This document shows positions 1 to 7,309 of a stretch of 64,000 nucleotides of DNA, piece after piece. The stretch covers positions 1 through 64,000 of the forward strand of contig JAQBXR010000011.1 of assembly GCA_027623295.1 (NCBI GenBank), given 5' to 3'. Numbering within the stretch: position 1 is the stretch's first letter; the number at the start of each line of letters is the position of its first letter. The DNA comes from Planctomycetota bacterium. Lineage in GTDB: Bacteria > Planctomycetota > UBA1135. The notes under the pieces are model-generated. The model worked only from the letters and a program-made list of their open reading frames with translations. It was not told the origin of the DNA and searched no databases. Position numbers and translations under genes: made by a program.

Positions 1-9
1 CACCACCTC

Positions 10-49
10 GAAACCCTGCATCCACCCCAGATGCAGGGTTTCTTTTTTT
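10..49 (+). terminator. Rho-independent terminator
   Basis: A perfect 12-bp inverted repeat (GAAACCCTGCAT at 10-21, ATGCAGGGTTTC at 31-42) with a 9-nt loop is followed at once by seven T residues (43-49). It would end transcription of a plus-strand gene lying left of the window. It also separates that gene from the minus-strand aspartyl protease remnant that ends at 58. Confidence 0.93.
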
Positions 50-57
50 GTACGGAC

Positions 58-696
58 CTATTGCAACGGGATTAAATCAACCACCGGTACTTCGAGTTGA
101 AATCGTTTACCGCCGCGTCGCACAAAATAGGACTGAGAGCTGGCGCGGTCGCGGTCAAAATGATCACGATTCAGATAAGCCGAACGCTCCACATAATCTC
201 CGATTTGCATGCCGACCTTTTCCGCTGGCGAACCTGGGATCAAGCGAATGACCTCCATTCCATCGGCCTTTGGACGAAAGATGGCACCGGTACCACGGTA
301 AGCCATTGGCTTTTGACTGAGTGTGTCAGCCGGTAACACTTCCAAACGTTGCGCACGCTGATCAAAGGTCAGGGAATAATCACGCAAGATATCTGTGCCG
401 ACAAGTTGGGTGTCCTCGGAAATACGCAGGATAGGGTTTTCATAAAGGGTGCCGAAAAATTCGGCTTGAGCATTAAGACGACCGGCATGGTTTAATTGAA
501 GGCCATCAATCCCCATGGTAGAGCCCACCACCCTAGGGTTTATGGTCCAATCCCAGTCGTTGTTGGCGTGCACTTCGAATCCTAGGCCGGAACCGGAATC
601 TATAAGCAGGCGACGGGTGGTGGAGCCGAAGGATGCGTCGTAATGAGGGCGGTTGGTGCCATGGGAGATGTGTGGAAACGCAACAAGGGTTTCATG
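58..696 (-). pseudogene. Retropepsin-like aspartyl protease with C-terminal PDZ domain, no usable start codon
   Basis: The frame is open from a TAA at 697-699 down to the stop at 58. It encodes a retropepsin-type catalytic motif RLLIDSGSG (Asp codon 598-600) followed by a PDZ-like segment containing IPGSPAEKVGMQIGD. The only standard start codon in the frame is GTG at 571-573, and it lies after the catalytic Asp. A protein begun there (171 aa) would lack the active site. No ATG, GTG or TTG lies between the stop at 697 and the motif, and the opposite strand carries the start of the next gene at 713. I read this as a 5'-truncated or decaying gene; a non-standard start (CTG at 607-609 or ATC at 667-669) is possible. 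The family call rests on the DSG motif plus PDZ. Confidence 0.6.
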
Positions 697-712
697 TTAG
701 TAGAATCGAAGC

Positions 713-1930
713 ATGAGTCCGCTCCTCTCTGTCCTATCCTGCGGTTTGCTTTTGGCAAGTTGCATTGCCCCGCAAAAAGCGGAAACGCTGAAATCAAAAG
801 CGGATGCCGCTGGGAAAACCGAAGTGTTTGTACTTGGCATGATCCACAGCGGCCATCGGACGAGCGAAACTTGGGGACTGGAAGAAATACGCGCCACCAT
901 CAAGAATGTGAGCCCCGATGTGATTTGCGTAGAGATTCCACCATCAAACTGGCCTTCGACCCTCGCCACCTGGAAGGAGAAACATGTGGTGGAAGACAGT
1001 CGAGTGAAGGTGTTTCCCGAATACGTCGACGTGCTCATGCCGTTGACCGATGAAATGGATTTCGTGGTCGAGCCGAGCGCCGGATGGAGCGAGTGGATGG
1101 CCCAGGCACGCGGCGCGAAAATAAAAGAATTCCAAACCGCTGACGTGTATGCCGAGCTGAACGCGCTTTACGAAAAAGATGAAGCCTGGGTGAACTCGTG
1201 GCTGGATGAGTACCCGGCGCCAGGCCTAGACGATGATCCCTTTTACATTCACAGTCCACGCTATGACCTGCGCACAAAGGCGGAGCTTGGACCTTATGAA
1301 CATCACTTGAACGATGTCATCGGGCGGCCAGGTGGTTGGACTTACATCAATGAGGAGCATTTTCTTTTGATTGAAGAGGCCATCCGCAAGCATCCGGGCA
1401 AGCGCATTTTGGTGACCTTTGGTGCAGGTCATAAGTATTGGTTCCTTGAGCAACTACGCTGGATGCCCGATGTTGAGTTAATGGATGTCCGCCCTTACTT
1501 GCCCAATGCAGATGCGCATAAGCTGCAGCCGAACGATCGTGCGCGCGAAGAGTTTATGACCGGATTCGATGCCATCCGCGTGCATCAGGCGCATTTCCGT
1601 GGTGACTCCATCTTCGCATGGGATCGTATTGATGCCATGTTGGATCTGCAAAACAAGAGTGAATTCCTCACGGCCTTAGCTTCCACTAAGGGCACGGCGC
1701 TCAGTGAGTTTCAGGATGGCCCATTCTTGGGACCGGTAAATGTCACCTCCGTGAAGGATAACGGCTGGCGTTTAAGCGCCAAGGTGTGGCGCCTTCATGA
1801 AACGGAGGAACAGGCTGAGGAAATCATGGCTCTGCTTGAGCGCGATGCATCCCGCCCCGGCGGATTCACTTGGACGGAACTAACACTCCCATCCTGGATG
1901 CTTGAAGCGAACGCCTCTTCTACCCGATGA
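713..1930 (+). CDS. TIKI/TraB/EreA-superfamily-like lipoprotein
   Basis: The 405-aa product starts with a lipoprotein signal (LLLASC, lipidated Cys17), so it should be anchored in a membrane facing the periplasm. Two motifs resemble the TIKI/TraB/ChaN-like superfamily: LGMIHSGH (residues 41-48) near the start and FGAGHKYW (236-243) in the second half, with an acidic pair in CVEIPP around residue 74. These families use conserved His and Glu residues to bind metal or haem-like ligands and include hydrolases. The substrate cannot be told from sequence. The stop overlaps the patatin start by ATGA, so the two are co-translated and may both act on envelope substrates. The divergent protease remnant lies immediately upstream. 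Confidence 0.62.
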   Translation: MSPLLSVLSCGLLLASCIAPQKAETLKSKADAAGKTEVFVLGMIHSGHRTSETWGLEEIRATIKNVSPDVICVEIPPSNWPSTLATWKEKHVVEDSRVKVFPEYVDVLMPLTDEMDFVVEPSAGWSEWMAQARGAKIKEFQTADVYAELNALYEKDEAWVNSWLDEYPAPGLDDDPFYIHSPRYDLRTKAELGPYEHHLNDVIGRPGGWTYINEEHFLLIEEAIRKHPGKRILVTFGAGHKYWFLEQLRWMPDVELMDVRPYLPNADAHKLQPNDRAREEFMTGFDAIRVHQAHFRGDSIFAWDRIDAMLDLQNKSEFLTALASTKGTALSEFQDGPFLGPVNVTSVKDNGWRLSAKVWRLHETEEQAEEIMALLERDASRPGGFTWTELTLPSWMLEANASSTR

Positions 1931-2835
1931 GTGAGCAACCCTTGGAGGTTGTCCTCGCTCTCGGCGGTGGCGCGGCACGTGGGCTAGCGCACATTGGCAT
2001 TCTCCGCGTTTTAGAAGAGCAAGGCGTGGTGGTCCGAGGTATTGCAGGCACCAGCATTGGCGCCATTGCAGGTGGGCTCTATGCCGCGGGCAAGCTAGAT
2101 TTTTTTGAATCCTACATACGCAAGCTAGATGCAAAAGGCATGCTGCGTTTACTCGATCCAGTCTTGCCGCGCGCTGGCTTGATTGGCGGCAACCGTGTCG
2201 TCAGCCGTCTGCAGGAATTTCTCGGCGCCATAGAAGTGCAGGAACTGCAAACCCCATTCTGTGCCATCGCAACGCATTTGGAAACCGGCAACGAAGTCGT
2301 GCTCTCCAGTGGGAACTTGGTGAATGCCATCCGCGCTAGCTTTGCCATCCCCGGCGTTTTTACGCCCGTGCAGATTGATGGTGAATGGTTGGTCGATGGT
2401 GGCGTGAGCACCCCCGTACCCATTCGTGCCGCCCGAGCCCTCTGTCCAGGGCTTCCGGTGATTGCTGTGAACCTAAGCAATATCGACAACGTCTTTGCGG
2501 AAGAGCCAGCGGATTCGGTGAAGAAAGCTTCTAAGCCACAAACCGAAGCCGAGCGAGAAATCGGTCGCATCGAACGCTTGTTGAAACGCATGAGCGGTGA
2601 CCGCGGTAAGCGCCCCAGCTTGCTAACTTCCATCTCCGATTCGGTGCTGCATATGGAACACCGCATTTCGCGTTTCCAAATCGCCGCCGATGAGCCAGAG
2701 CTACTGTTGGAGCCGTCCGTTTTCGGAGTGGGCTTATTCGACTTTCACCGCGCAACCCCGATCATTACAGCAGGTGCGAAGTGCGCCAACGAAGCAGTCG
2801 CAAGCGGTGCGTTGAAACGGCTTATTGCCAAGTGA
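1927..2835 (+). CDS. Patatin-like phospholipase (RssA type)
   Basis: This 302-aa protein has the patatin hallmarks in order. The oxyanion glycine-rich loop GGGAARGLAHIG is near residue 13, the nucleophile elbow GTSIG has Ser43, and the catalytic Asp157 sits in VDGG. These form the Ser-Asp dyad of bacterial patatin lipid acyl hydrolases. No signal peptide is visible, so it probably acts on the cytoplasmic side, as with RssA-like proteins. The start overlaps the preceding stop (ATGA), giving a two-gene operon. Its 3' end overlaps the convergent adenosyltransferase by 14 bp. Physiological lipid substrate unknown. Confidence 0.9.
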   Translation: MSEQPLEVVLALGGGAARGLAHIGILRVLEEQGVVVRGIAGTSIGAIAGGLYAAGKLDFFESYIRKLDAKGMLRLLDPVLPRAGLIGGNRVVSRLQEFLGAIEVQELQTPFCAIATHLETGNEVVLSSGNLVNAIRASFAIPGVFTPVQIDGEWLVDGGVSTPVPIRAARALCPGLPVIAVNLSNIDNVFAEEPADSVKKASKPQTEAEREIGRIERLLKRMSGDRGKRPSLLTSISDSVLHMEHRISRFQIAADEPELLLEPSVFGVGLFDFHRATPIITAGAKCANEAVASGALKRLIAK

Positions 2836-3373
2836 CGTCTGGCTCACCCGCAGCATGATTCGCTGCGCGGGCAAAGGTGAATAGCCAGTCGGACAAGCGA
2901 TTCAAAAAAGCTAAGTGCTCGGCTGCAACTTCTCCTTCCGCTTCGAGGAACTGCGCTGTCACCAACCGTTCCGCCCGACGGCAAACACTGCGCGCCATAT
3001 GCAAACGCGCCGACAACTCAGTGCCTCCGGGAAGAATGAAGTTCTTCAAGGGCTCCAGGATGTCATCCCAAGCATCGATTTCGGACTCGAGGGTTGCAGT
3101 GGACCCCTCTTCCCAAGCCGGCAGATGCGCCCGCGTGCCACTCGAAGCAGTGGAGGGGGTTGCCAACCAAGAGCCAATCGAGAACAACAAAGCTTGCACC
3201 CTACGTAACCGATCCAGGTCCTCTCCTTGTGCGCAAATCGCACACCAACCGAGTATGGAGTTCAGCTCGTCGACATCTCCGTAAGCGGCGATCCGTGAAG
3301 AAGACTTTGCAACTCGAGCTCCACCGAACAATCCGGTTTCACCTTCATCGCCGCCGCGGGTGTAGATGCGCAT
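2822..3373 (-). CDS. Cob(I)yrinic acid a,c-diamide adenosyltransferase, PduO type
   Basis: A 183-aa protein that should transfer the adenosyl group of ATP to cob(I)alamin to make adenosylcobalamin. The N-terminal ATP-binding signature TRGGDEGETGLFGG is at residues 5-18, the helical motif CRRAER lies in the C-terminal third, and a late FLNRLSDWLF segment is typical of PduO/ATR proteins. Length fits the family. The gene stands alone, convergent with and overlapping the patatin gene by 14 bp. No B12-dependent enzyme is visible in the window, so its client enzyme lies elsewhere. Confidence 0.92.
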   Translation of the reverse strand: MRIYTRGGDEGETGLFGGARVAKSSSRIAAYGDVDELNSILGWCAICAQGEDLDRLRRVQALLFSIGSWLATPSTASSGTRAHLPAWEEGSTATLESEIDAWDDILEPLKNFILPGGTELSARLHMARSVCRRAERLVTAQFLEAEGEVAAEHLAFLNRLSDWLFTFARAANHAAGEPDVTWQ

Positions 3374-3536
3374 GCTCCGATTGTAAGGTTTGCCTTCGCA
3401 TGCCGCATCCTGTGCGCACCACGTTCAGGCAAGGTCTTCATGCGACGGCCAGGGACGATGTGTCCATCGCCAGCGCCTACAAAGGAAGCGCAGGGGGACC
3501 GCATGAAATCAATGCCCCTTAGTCTTGAGAGGGTGC

Positions 3537-3575
3537 AAAAAAAACGAAACACCTCAGCCAATGGCCAAGGTGCTT
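3537..3575 (-). terminator. Rho-independent terminator of the selenoperoxiredoxin gene
   Basis: Read on the minus strand, a 13-bp stem (AAGCACCTTGGCC pairing with GGCTGAGGTGTTT, three G-U pairs) with a 3-nt ATT loop is followed by CG and eight T residues. It lies about 70 bp after the peroxiredoxin stop at 3644 and upstream of the adenosyltransferase, so it should insulate the two minus-strand genes. Confidence 0.85.
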
Positions 3576-3643
3576 CAAGGGGAAAAGGCAAAAAGCGTCA
3601 GGGACAGAGCTACCGCCCCCAACACTTTTCGCTTGTTGGAATC

Positions 3644-4243
3644 CTACAGGCTGCTGGCGTTGTCTGCCAGGTAGGATGCGACACCTTCTGCAGTAGGTGT
3701 CATGCCCGGCTTGCCAGGAGCCCAACCGGCAGGACAAACCTGACCGCTGGTCTCGAGGAAATCCATGGCGTCGAGCAGGCGCAAAATCTCGTCAATGCTA
3801 CGGCCGAGCGGAAGATTGTTCACCATTTGGACCATTACGGTGCCATTTTTTCCAATAAGGAAGGTTCCGCGCATAGCGAAAGTGGTTTCCTCGTGAAGGA
3901 CATCGTAGGCGTTGGTCATGCTGCGATCTTCATCGCAAAGCAGTGGGTATTTCACCGGACCAATGCCACCCTGGTCGATGGCGGTTTTGCGCCACTTGGC
4001 GTGAGTTTCTGCGTCGTCAATGGAGACACCCAAAACTTGGGCGCCGCGCTTATTGAACTCATCCATACGATGGTCAAAAGCGATCAATTCCGACGGTCAG
4101 ACGAAAGTGAAATCCTTAGGGTAGAAGAAGAGGACGACGTGCTGGCCCTTGTAATCAGACAAGGAAACCTGCTTGGTCGAGCCGTCTTCCATGACCGCAG
4201 TGGCCGTGAAATCGGGCGCGGTTTTATTGGCGAGGACAGACAT
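3644..4243 (-). CDS. Selenocysteine-containing peroxiredoxin (AhpC/Prx1 type), in-frame UGA at 4097-4099
   Basis: The frame encodes a complete 199-aa 2-Cys peroxiredoxin only if the UGA at 4097-4099 is read through. The flanking residues are YPKDFTFV-(UGA)-PSEL, so the UGA sits exactly at the peroxidatic Cys of the PxxxTxxC motif (residue 49). The resolving Cys is kept at residue 170 in GQVCPAGW. The reading frame and family pattern continue without a break: APDFTATAV at the N-terminus, [13 protein letters not shown] in the core. A hairpin with a G-first loop follows the UGA at bacterial SECIS distance. Selenocysteine peroxiredoxins are known in other bacteria. The protein should reduce peroxides using a thioredoxin-like donor. 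I start at ATG 4243 because it matches the family N-terminus; an upstream ATG at 4285 is possible. It is divergent from another UGA-containing gene 103 bp away. Confidence 0.92.
4053..4099 (-). promoter_or_regulatory. Candidate bacterial SECIS element in the peroxiredoxin mRNA
   Basis: Immediately after the UGA, nucleotides 23-47 (counting U of UGA as 1) can fold as UUGACCAUC / GAUGAGUUCAA with two single-base bulges around a 5-nt loop GUAUG. The first loop base is G and the loop begins 28 nt after the UGA. This fits the loose rules for bacterial SECIS elements: a short apical loop, a G in its first two positions, and roughly 16-37 nt from the UGA. It would bind SelB. The stem was found by eye. 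Confidence 0.65.
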
Positions 4244-4329
4244 GGTTTTGTTTACGGGAGTGGGCAGAAGCCCTGGTGCAAGCATTCTAGGGCCGTGGCC
4301 ATATTTCTCAATTTCGAGACAAAAAGGTG

Positions 4330-4343
4330 TGCATTAGAATGCA
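4330..4343. promoter_or_regulatory. Small palindrome between the divergent UGA-containing genes
   Basis: TGCATT-AG-AATGCA is a perfect 6-bp inverted repeat with a 2-bp spacer, 3 bp upstream of the ATG at 4347 and within the 103-bp region between the two divergent redox genes. It could be an operator, but the position is very close to the start codon and short palindromes occur by chance. Confidence 0.25.
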
Positions 4344-4346
4344 GAA

Positions 4347-5636
4347 ATGGCCCTTTCGCTGCTCCTCCTCGGCATGATTCCCCAATCGACCGAGGTCTCG
4401 ACTCCTCAGCCCACCGATTCCTTTGCCGAGGTCCCGCTCATGCAGGTCATCCCAGGAACCTTTACTCCCTGGATGCAGCATTTACAGCCCACTGAACAGG
4501 AAACTGCGTTCGCAACGATTCCCTGGCGGCCGACCTTTGCCCAAGGAGTGCTCGATGCGAACCAAGCGCGCCTTCCCCTTTTGCTTTGGGTGATGAATGG
4601 GCACCCGCTTGGCTGTACGTGAAACAATGGAGTTGCGGGCCGTGCGTCCGTTTTTTCCAACCCGAAGGTTTTGATGGCGATGGCTTCCTTCCTGCCAGCC
4701 GCCGATGAGGTTTGGCGCTTGCAACGAGGCGGCGACGAAGAGTGTTTATTTTTCCAGCGCGCAGTGAATGGTGGCAAGGTGATCACCGACAACGGAACCC
4801 GTCAAGGGATTTACGTCATGTCCCCCTCTGGTCAAACTTTGGCACGCATCAATAGTTTGAATGCAGAGAAAGTTCTCGTAATGATGAAGGAAGGCTTGGC
4901 CAAGTGGGATGCAATGCCGGAACAAGAGCGGTGGTTGCCCGATGGTTTTTCCCTGCAAGGTGAGGAGCGATGGGAATCTTCTCTTCCTAAAGATGGCTTA
5001 CGTTTGGAACGGATCGTGCGCGACATACCGAAAGATGGTTCTCTAGATGGTGAGCGTTATGCCAAATCGAATGTAGATAGTGTGTGGTTTTCAAAGGACG
5101 AAGTGTGGTCCATCCTTGAGGCTGCCGACGCTGCTCTCCCCGCTACATCGCTCTATCAAATCGAAGACCAGTGGACGGACCAAACCAACACCGCGCGGAC
5201 TCTCGGCGACTTCCGCGGGGAAGTTGTGATTACCGCCATGGTATTCACTCACTGCCAATATGCATGCCCGCTCATCTTGCAAGACTTGCGCGGCATCCAA
5301 GCGCAAATTCCTAAAGACAAGCAAAGCGACATTCGTTGGCTACTGGTCTCCATGGACTCCGATCGCGATACTCCGGAAGTCCTTGCAGATTACGCTGCAA
5401 AGAACGATTTGGATCCCGACAGCTGGACCTTGTTGCACGGCGATGACTTTGCCGTCCGCACCATCGCAGCAGTTCTTGGCGTGAACTATGTAAAGGATTC
5501 CCGCGGCAACTTCTCGCACTCAAACATCATCACGGTGCTCAACCGCGACGGCAGCGTGGCCTACAAACTAGAAGGCCTTAACGCCGATTCCACCGCATGC
5601 GTACAGGCCGTCCTTGAGGCGGTAAACGCAGAATAG
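4347..5636 (+). CDS. Thioredoxin-like/SCO1 fusion with in-frame UGA (probable selenocysteine) at 4620-4622
   Basis: The frame runs from ATG 4347 to 5636 (429 aa) with a single UGA at codon 92. The N-terminal part looks like a thioredoxin-fold domain, with PLLLWVMNGHPLGCT-(UGA)-NNGVAG giving a Cys90-Thr-Sec92 redox motif. The frame then continues without another stop into a SCO1/SenC domain with CxxxC (Cys303, Cys307 in FTHCQYACP) and the copper-ligand His391 (FSHSN). SCO proteins deliver copper to, or act as thiol reductases for, cytochrome oxidase CuA. The short hydrophobic N-terminus (MALSLLLLGM) suggests export. The next genes encode oxidase-type subunits III and IV/NorEF, which fits a role in oxidase assembly. 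If the UGA is a true stop, the upstream 91 codons and the SCO part would be separate, but no good start precedes the conserved region. Confidence 0.8.
4620..4649 (+). promoter_or_regulatory. Candidate bacterial SECIS in the thioredoxin-like/SCO1 mRNA
   Basis: After the UGA at 4620, GGA at 4629-4631 pairs with UCC at 4647-4649. Between them a GC-rich inner stem (UGCG with CGUG) closes a GGC loop about 15-16 nt after the UGA. The arrangement resembles the E. coli fdhF element (GUUGCAGGUCUGCAC compared with GUUGCGGGCCGUGCG here). It is weaker than the peroxiredoxin element because the stem contains wobble pairs and a 2x2 internal loop. Confidence 0.5.
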
Positions 5637-5646
5637 TTTTTTGAAA

Positions 5647-6216
5647 ATGTCCTCAAGTGGCAAATTTCGCCAGCTCCCAGGCGATGCCGCTTGGTGGGTT
5701 TTCCTGAGTGCCGAATTCGCCACCCTCAGTATTTTCTTTGTGGCCTTCGCTTGGTCTAAAACTGCAGACCCGGAAGTTTTTGCGCAAGGACAAAGGCTCC
5801 TCCACCCCGATGTCGGGTTTGCAAATACCCTAGTTCTCATCACCAGCGGGTTCTTTGCAGCAAGAGGGGTCTTGGCTTTACATCAACAGCGCCACACGAG
5901 TTGCGCCCGATGGTATGCGGCAGCTGCAGCTTTAGGAGTGGTCTTCCTTGGCATTAAAACTTGGGAGTACGCAGAAAAGTTGGGCGATGGCATCAACCTA
6001 AGTACCAGCAACTTTTTCTTCTTTTACTTTTTCCTCACCGGCTTCCACTATTTGCATGTCATGCTTGGAGTTGGTTTTCTTTCCGTCATGGCTTGGAAGG
6101 TTCGGCGTAAACCGGTTGAGGAAAGCACTGTCATGAATTTTGAATCCAGCGCTGCGTTCTGGCACATGCTGGATTTGGTTTGGGTCATCCTCTTTCCCCT
6201 GCTTTACTTAGCATGA
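5647..6216 (+). CDS. Heme-copper oxidase subunit III family protein (NorE-like)
   Basis: A 189-aa polytopic membrane protein with the subunit III pattern: PGDAAWWVFLSAEF at the N-terminus, a central FLGIKTWEY segment, and the C-terminal TGFHYLHVMLGVG and SAAFWHMLDLVWVILFPLLY helices. Length and five predicted helices match NorE-like shorter subunit III proteins rather than the seven-helix CoxC. I start at ATG 5647; an in-frame TTG at 5641 would add two residues. The SCO gene ends only 10 bp upstream and the small NorF-like gene overlaps the stop, so the three form an operon. No catalytic subunit I is present nearby. Confidence 0.85.
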   Translation: MSSSGKFRQLPGDAAWWVFLSAEFATLSIFFVAFAWSKTADPEVFAQGQRLLHPDVGFANTLVLITSGFFAARGVLALHQQRHTSCARWYAAAAALGVVFLGIKTWEYAEKLGDGINLSTSNFFFFYFFLTGFHYLHVMLGVGFLSVMAWKVRRKPVEESTVMNFESSAAFWHMLDLVWVILFPLLYLA

Positions 6217-6461
6217 ACGCTCGCTCGATCAATACGACTTGGATCGTGCTGCTAGCGTTGACAACGGCAAGCTACTTCTTTGCGGAGGCCGATAACGCTA
6301 CCCCTTGGATCTTGCCGCTACTAGGGATTGCATTCCTCAAGCTCGGACTCATTCAAGCAGTCTTCATGGAGCTCTTCGGTTGCCGCCCGATGTTCCTGCG
6401 CATCGCCCTTGCCCTCGACTTGCTCATAGTCGGCTTGATAAGTGTGCCCTTTTTAATTTAG
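6213..6461 (+). CDS. Small membrane protein, cytochrome oxidase subunit IV/NorF-like
   Basis: An 82-aa protein with three predicted membrane helices (TTWIVLLALTTASYFF, WILPLLGIAFLKLGLIQAVF, LALDLLIVGLISVPFLI). It matches the size and layout of the subunit IV / NorF-type proteins that often follow subunit III. The start ATG 6213 overlaps the previous stop (ATGA). Its last 9 bp overlap the convergent phosphorylase gene. Role: accessory subunit of a heme-copper oxidase or NO reductase whose core genes are elsewhere. Confidence 0.72.
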   Translation: MNARSINTTWIVLLALTTASYFFAEADNATPWILPLLGIAFLKLGLIQAVFMELFGCRPMFLRIALALDLLIVGLISVPFLI

Positions 6462-7289
6462 CCGCTCATCAACCACACTTCGCAAAGCGGCTTCCAAGAC
6501 TTCGGCCGCTACCGCGGAATTTGCGGTTGCCGTATCCAAGACCTCTTGGTGATTCGGGCGACTCCCGCCAATGCCGGCTGCAAGGTTCGTCAGCATGGAA
6601 ATTGCCATAACCCGGGCGCCTGCTGATTTCGCCGCAATGGCTTCGGGAATGGTGCTCATGCCCACAGCATTCGCGCCTAGCTTGACGAGCATCCGCACCT
6701 CGGCCGGCGTTTCATAGCAGGGACCTGACAGGCCTGCATAGACTCCAGGCACCAACTCGGGCCGTCGCTTGAGCAATTCCGCGCGCCATTCTGGGTCATA
6801 GAGATCCACCAAATCCATGAACTCCGCGCCAAGGCCGCAATTTTGCCCCTGCTGCAGGGGATTCGGCAGGCTCATATTGATGTGATCGGTGAAGGGCATG
6901 AGTGAGCCCGCCGGACGCTCTTCAGACAAGGAACCCGCAGCATTCAGTAAAAGCACATTTTTCGCCCCCCAACGCACCATGGCGCGGACTCCGCGGACCA
7001 ATTCTGCCGCGGAATAACCCTCATAGGCGTGGACACGGCCAGAACACATGCCAATCCGGGCTCCCGAATCGCGCAGTTGCCCTAAAACAAGCTCTGAGCC
7101 ATGCCCTTGAACCTTTGGAGAAGGCCAATTATCTAACCCACGTAGGTCCAGTACGTCCGTATCTTCAAGCAGACCAGACGCTCGATCCTTCCAGCCGGAC
7201 CCAAGCACCACCAAGACATCAGGTACGGCACCATGCTGGCGATTCAGGATCTCAACTAGGGCGTCTACCTTCGTGCACTCTTCAAACAT
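6453..7289 (-). CDS. Purine nucleoside phosphorylase (trimeric type)
   Basis: A 278-aa enzyme that should split purine (deoxy)ribonucleosides with phosphate into base and (deoxy)ribose-1-phosphate in the cytoplasm. Visible family signatures are VVLGSGW at the N-terminus, the phosphate-binding GRVHAYEGY, LLLNAAGSL, TDHINMSLPNPL, YAGLSGPCYETPAEVRML and the base-binding GANAVGMSTIPEAIAAKSAG. These match the PNP/MTAP family, PNP branch. A nucleoside transporter (NupC) lies 2.7 kb away on the same strand, consistent with purine salvage. The gene is divergent from the DUF4097 lipoprotein with only 20 bp between starts. Confidence 0.93.
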   Translation of the reverse strand: MFEECTKVDALVEILNRQHGAVPDVLVVLGSGWKDRASGLLEDTDVLDLRGLDNWPSPKVQGHGSELVLGQLRDSGARIGMCSGRVHAYEGYSAAELVRGVRAMVRWGAKNVLLLNAAGSLSEERPAGSLMPFTDHINMSLPNPLQQGQNCGLGAEFMDLVDLYDPEWRAELLKRRPELVPGVYAGLSGPCYETPAEVRMLVKLGANAVGMSTIPEAIAAKSAGARVMAISMLTNLAAGIGGSRPNHQEVLDTATANSAVAAEVLEAALRSVVDERLN

Positions 7290-7309
7290 CGGAACATCCT
7301 AGGAAAACC

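Noticed and set aside
3440-4495. 351-codon plus-strand frame across the peroxiredoxin
   Set aside because: Antisense to a clear peroxiredoxin; arises because the minus strand lacks stops in that phase.
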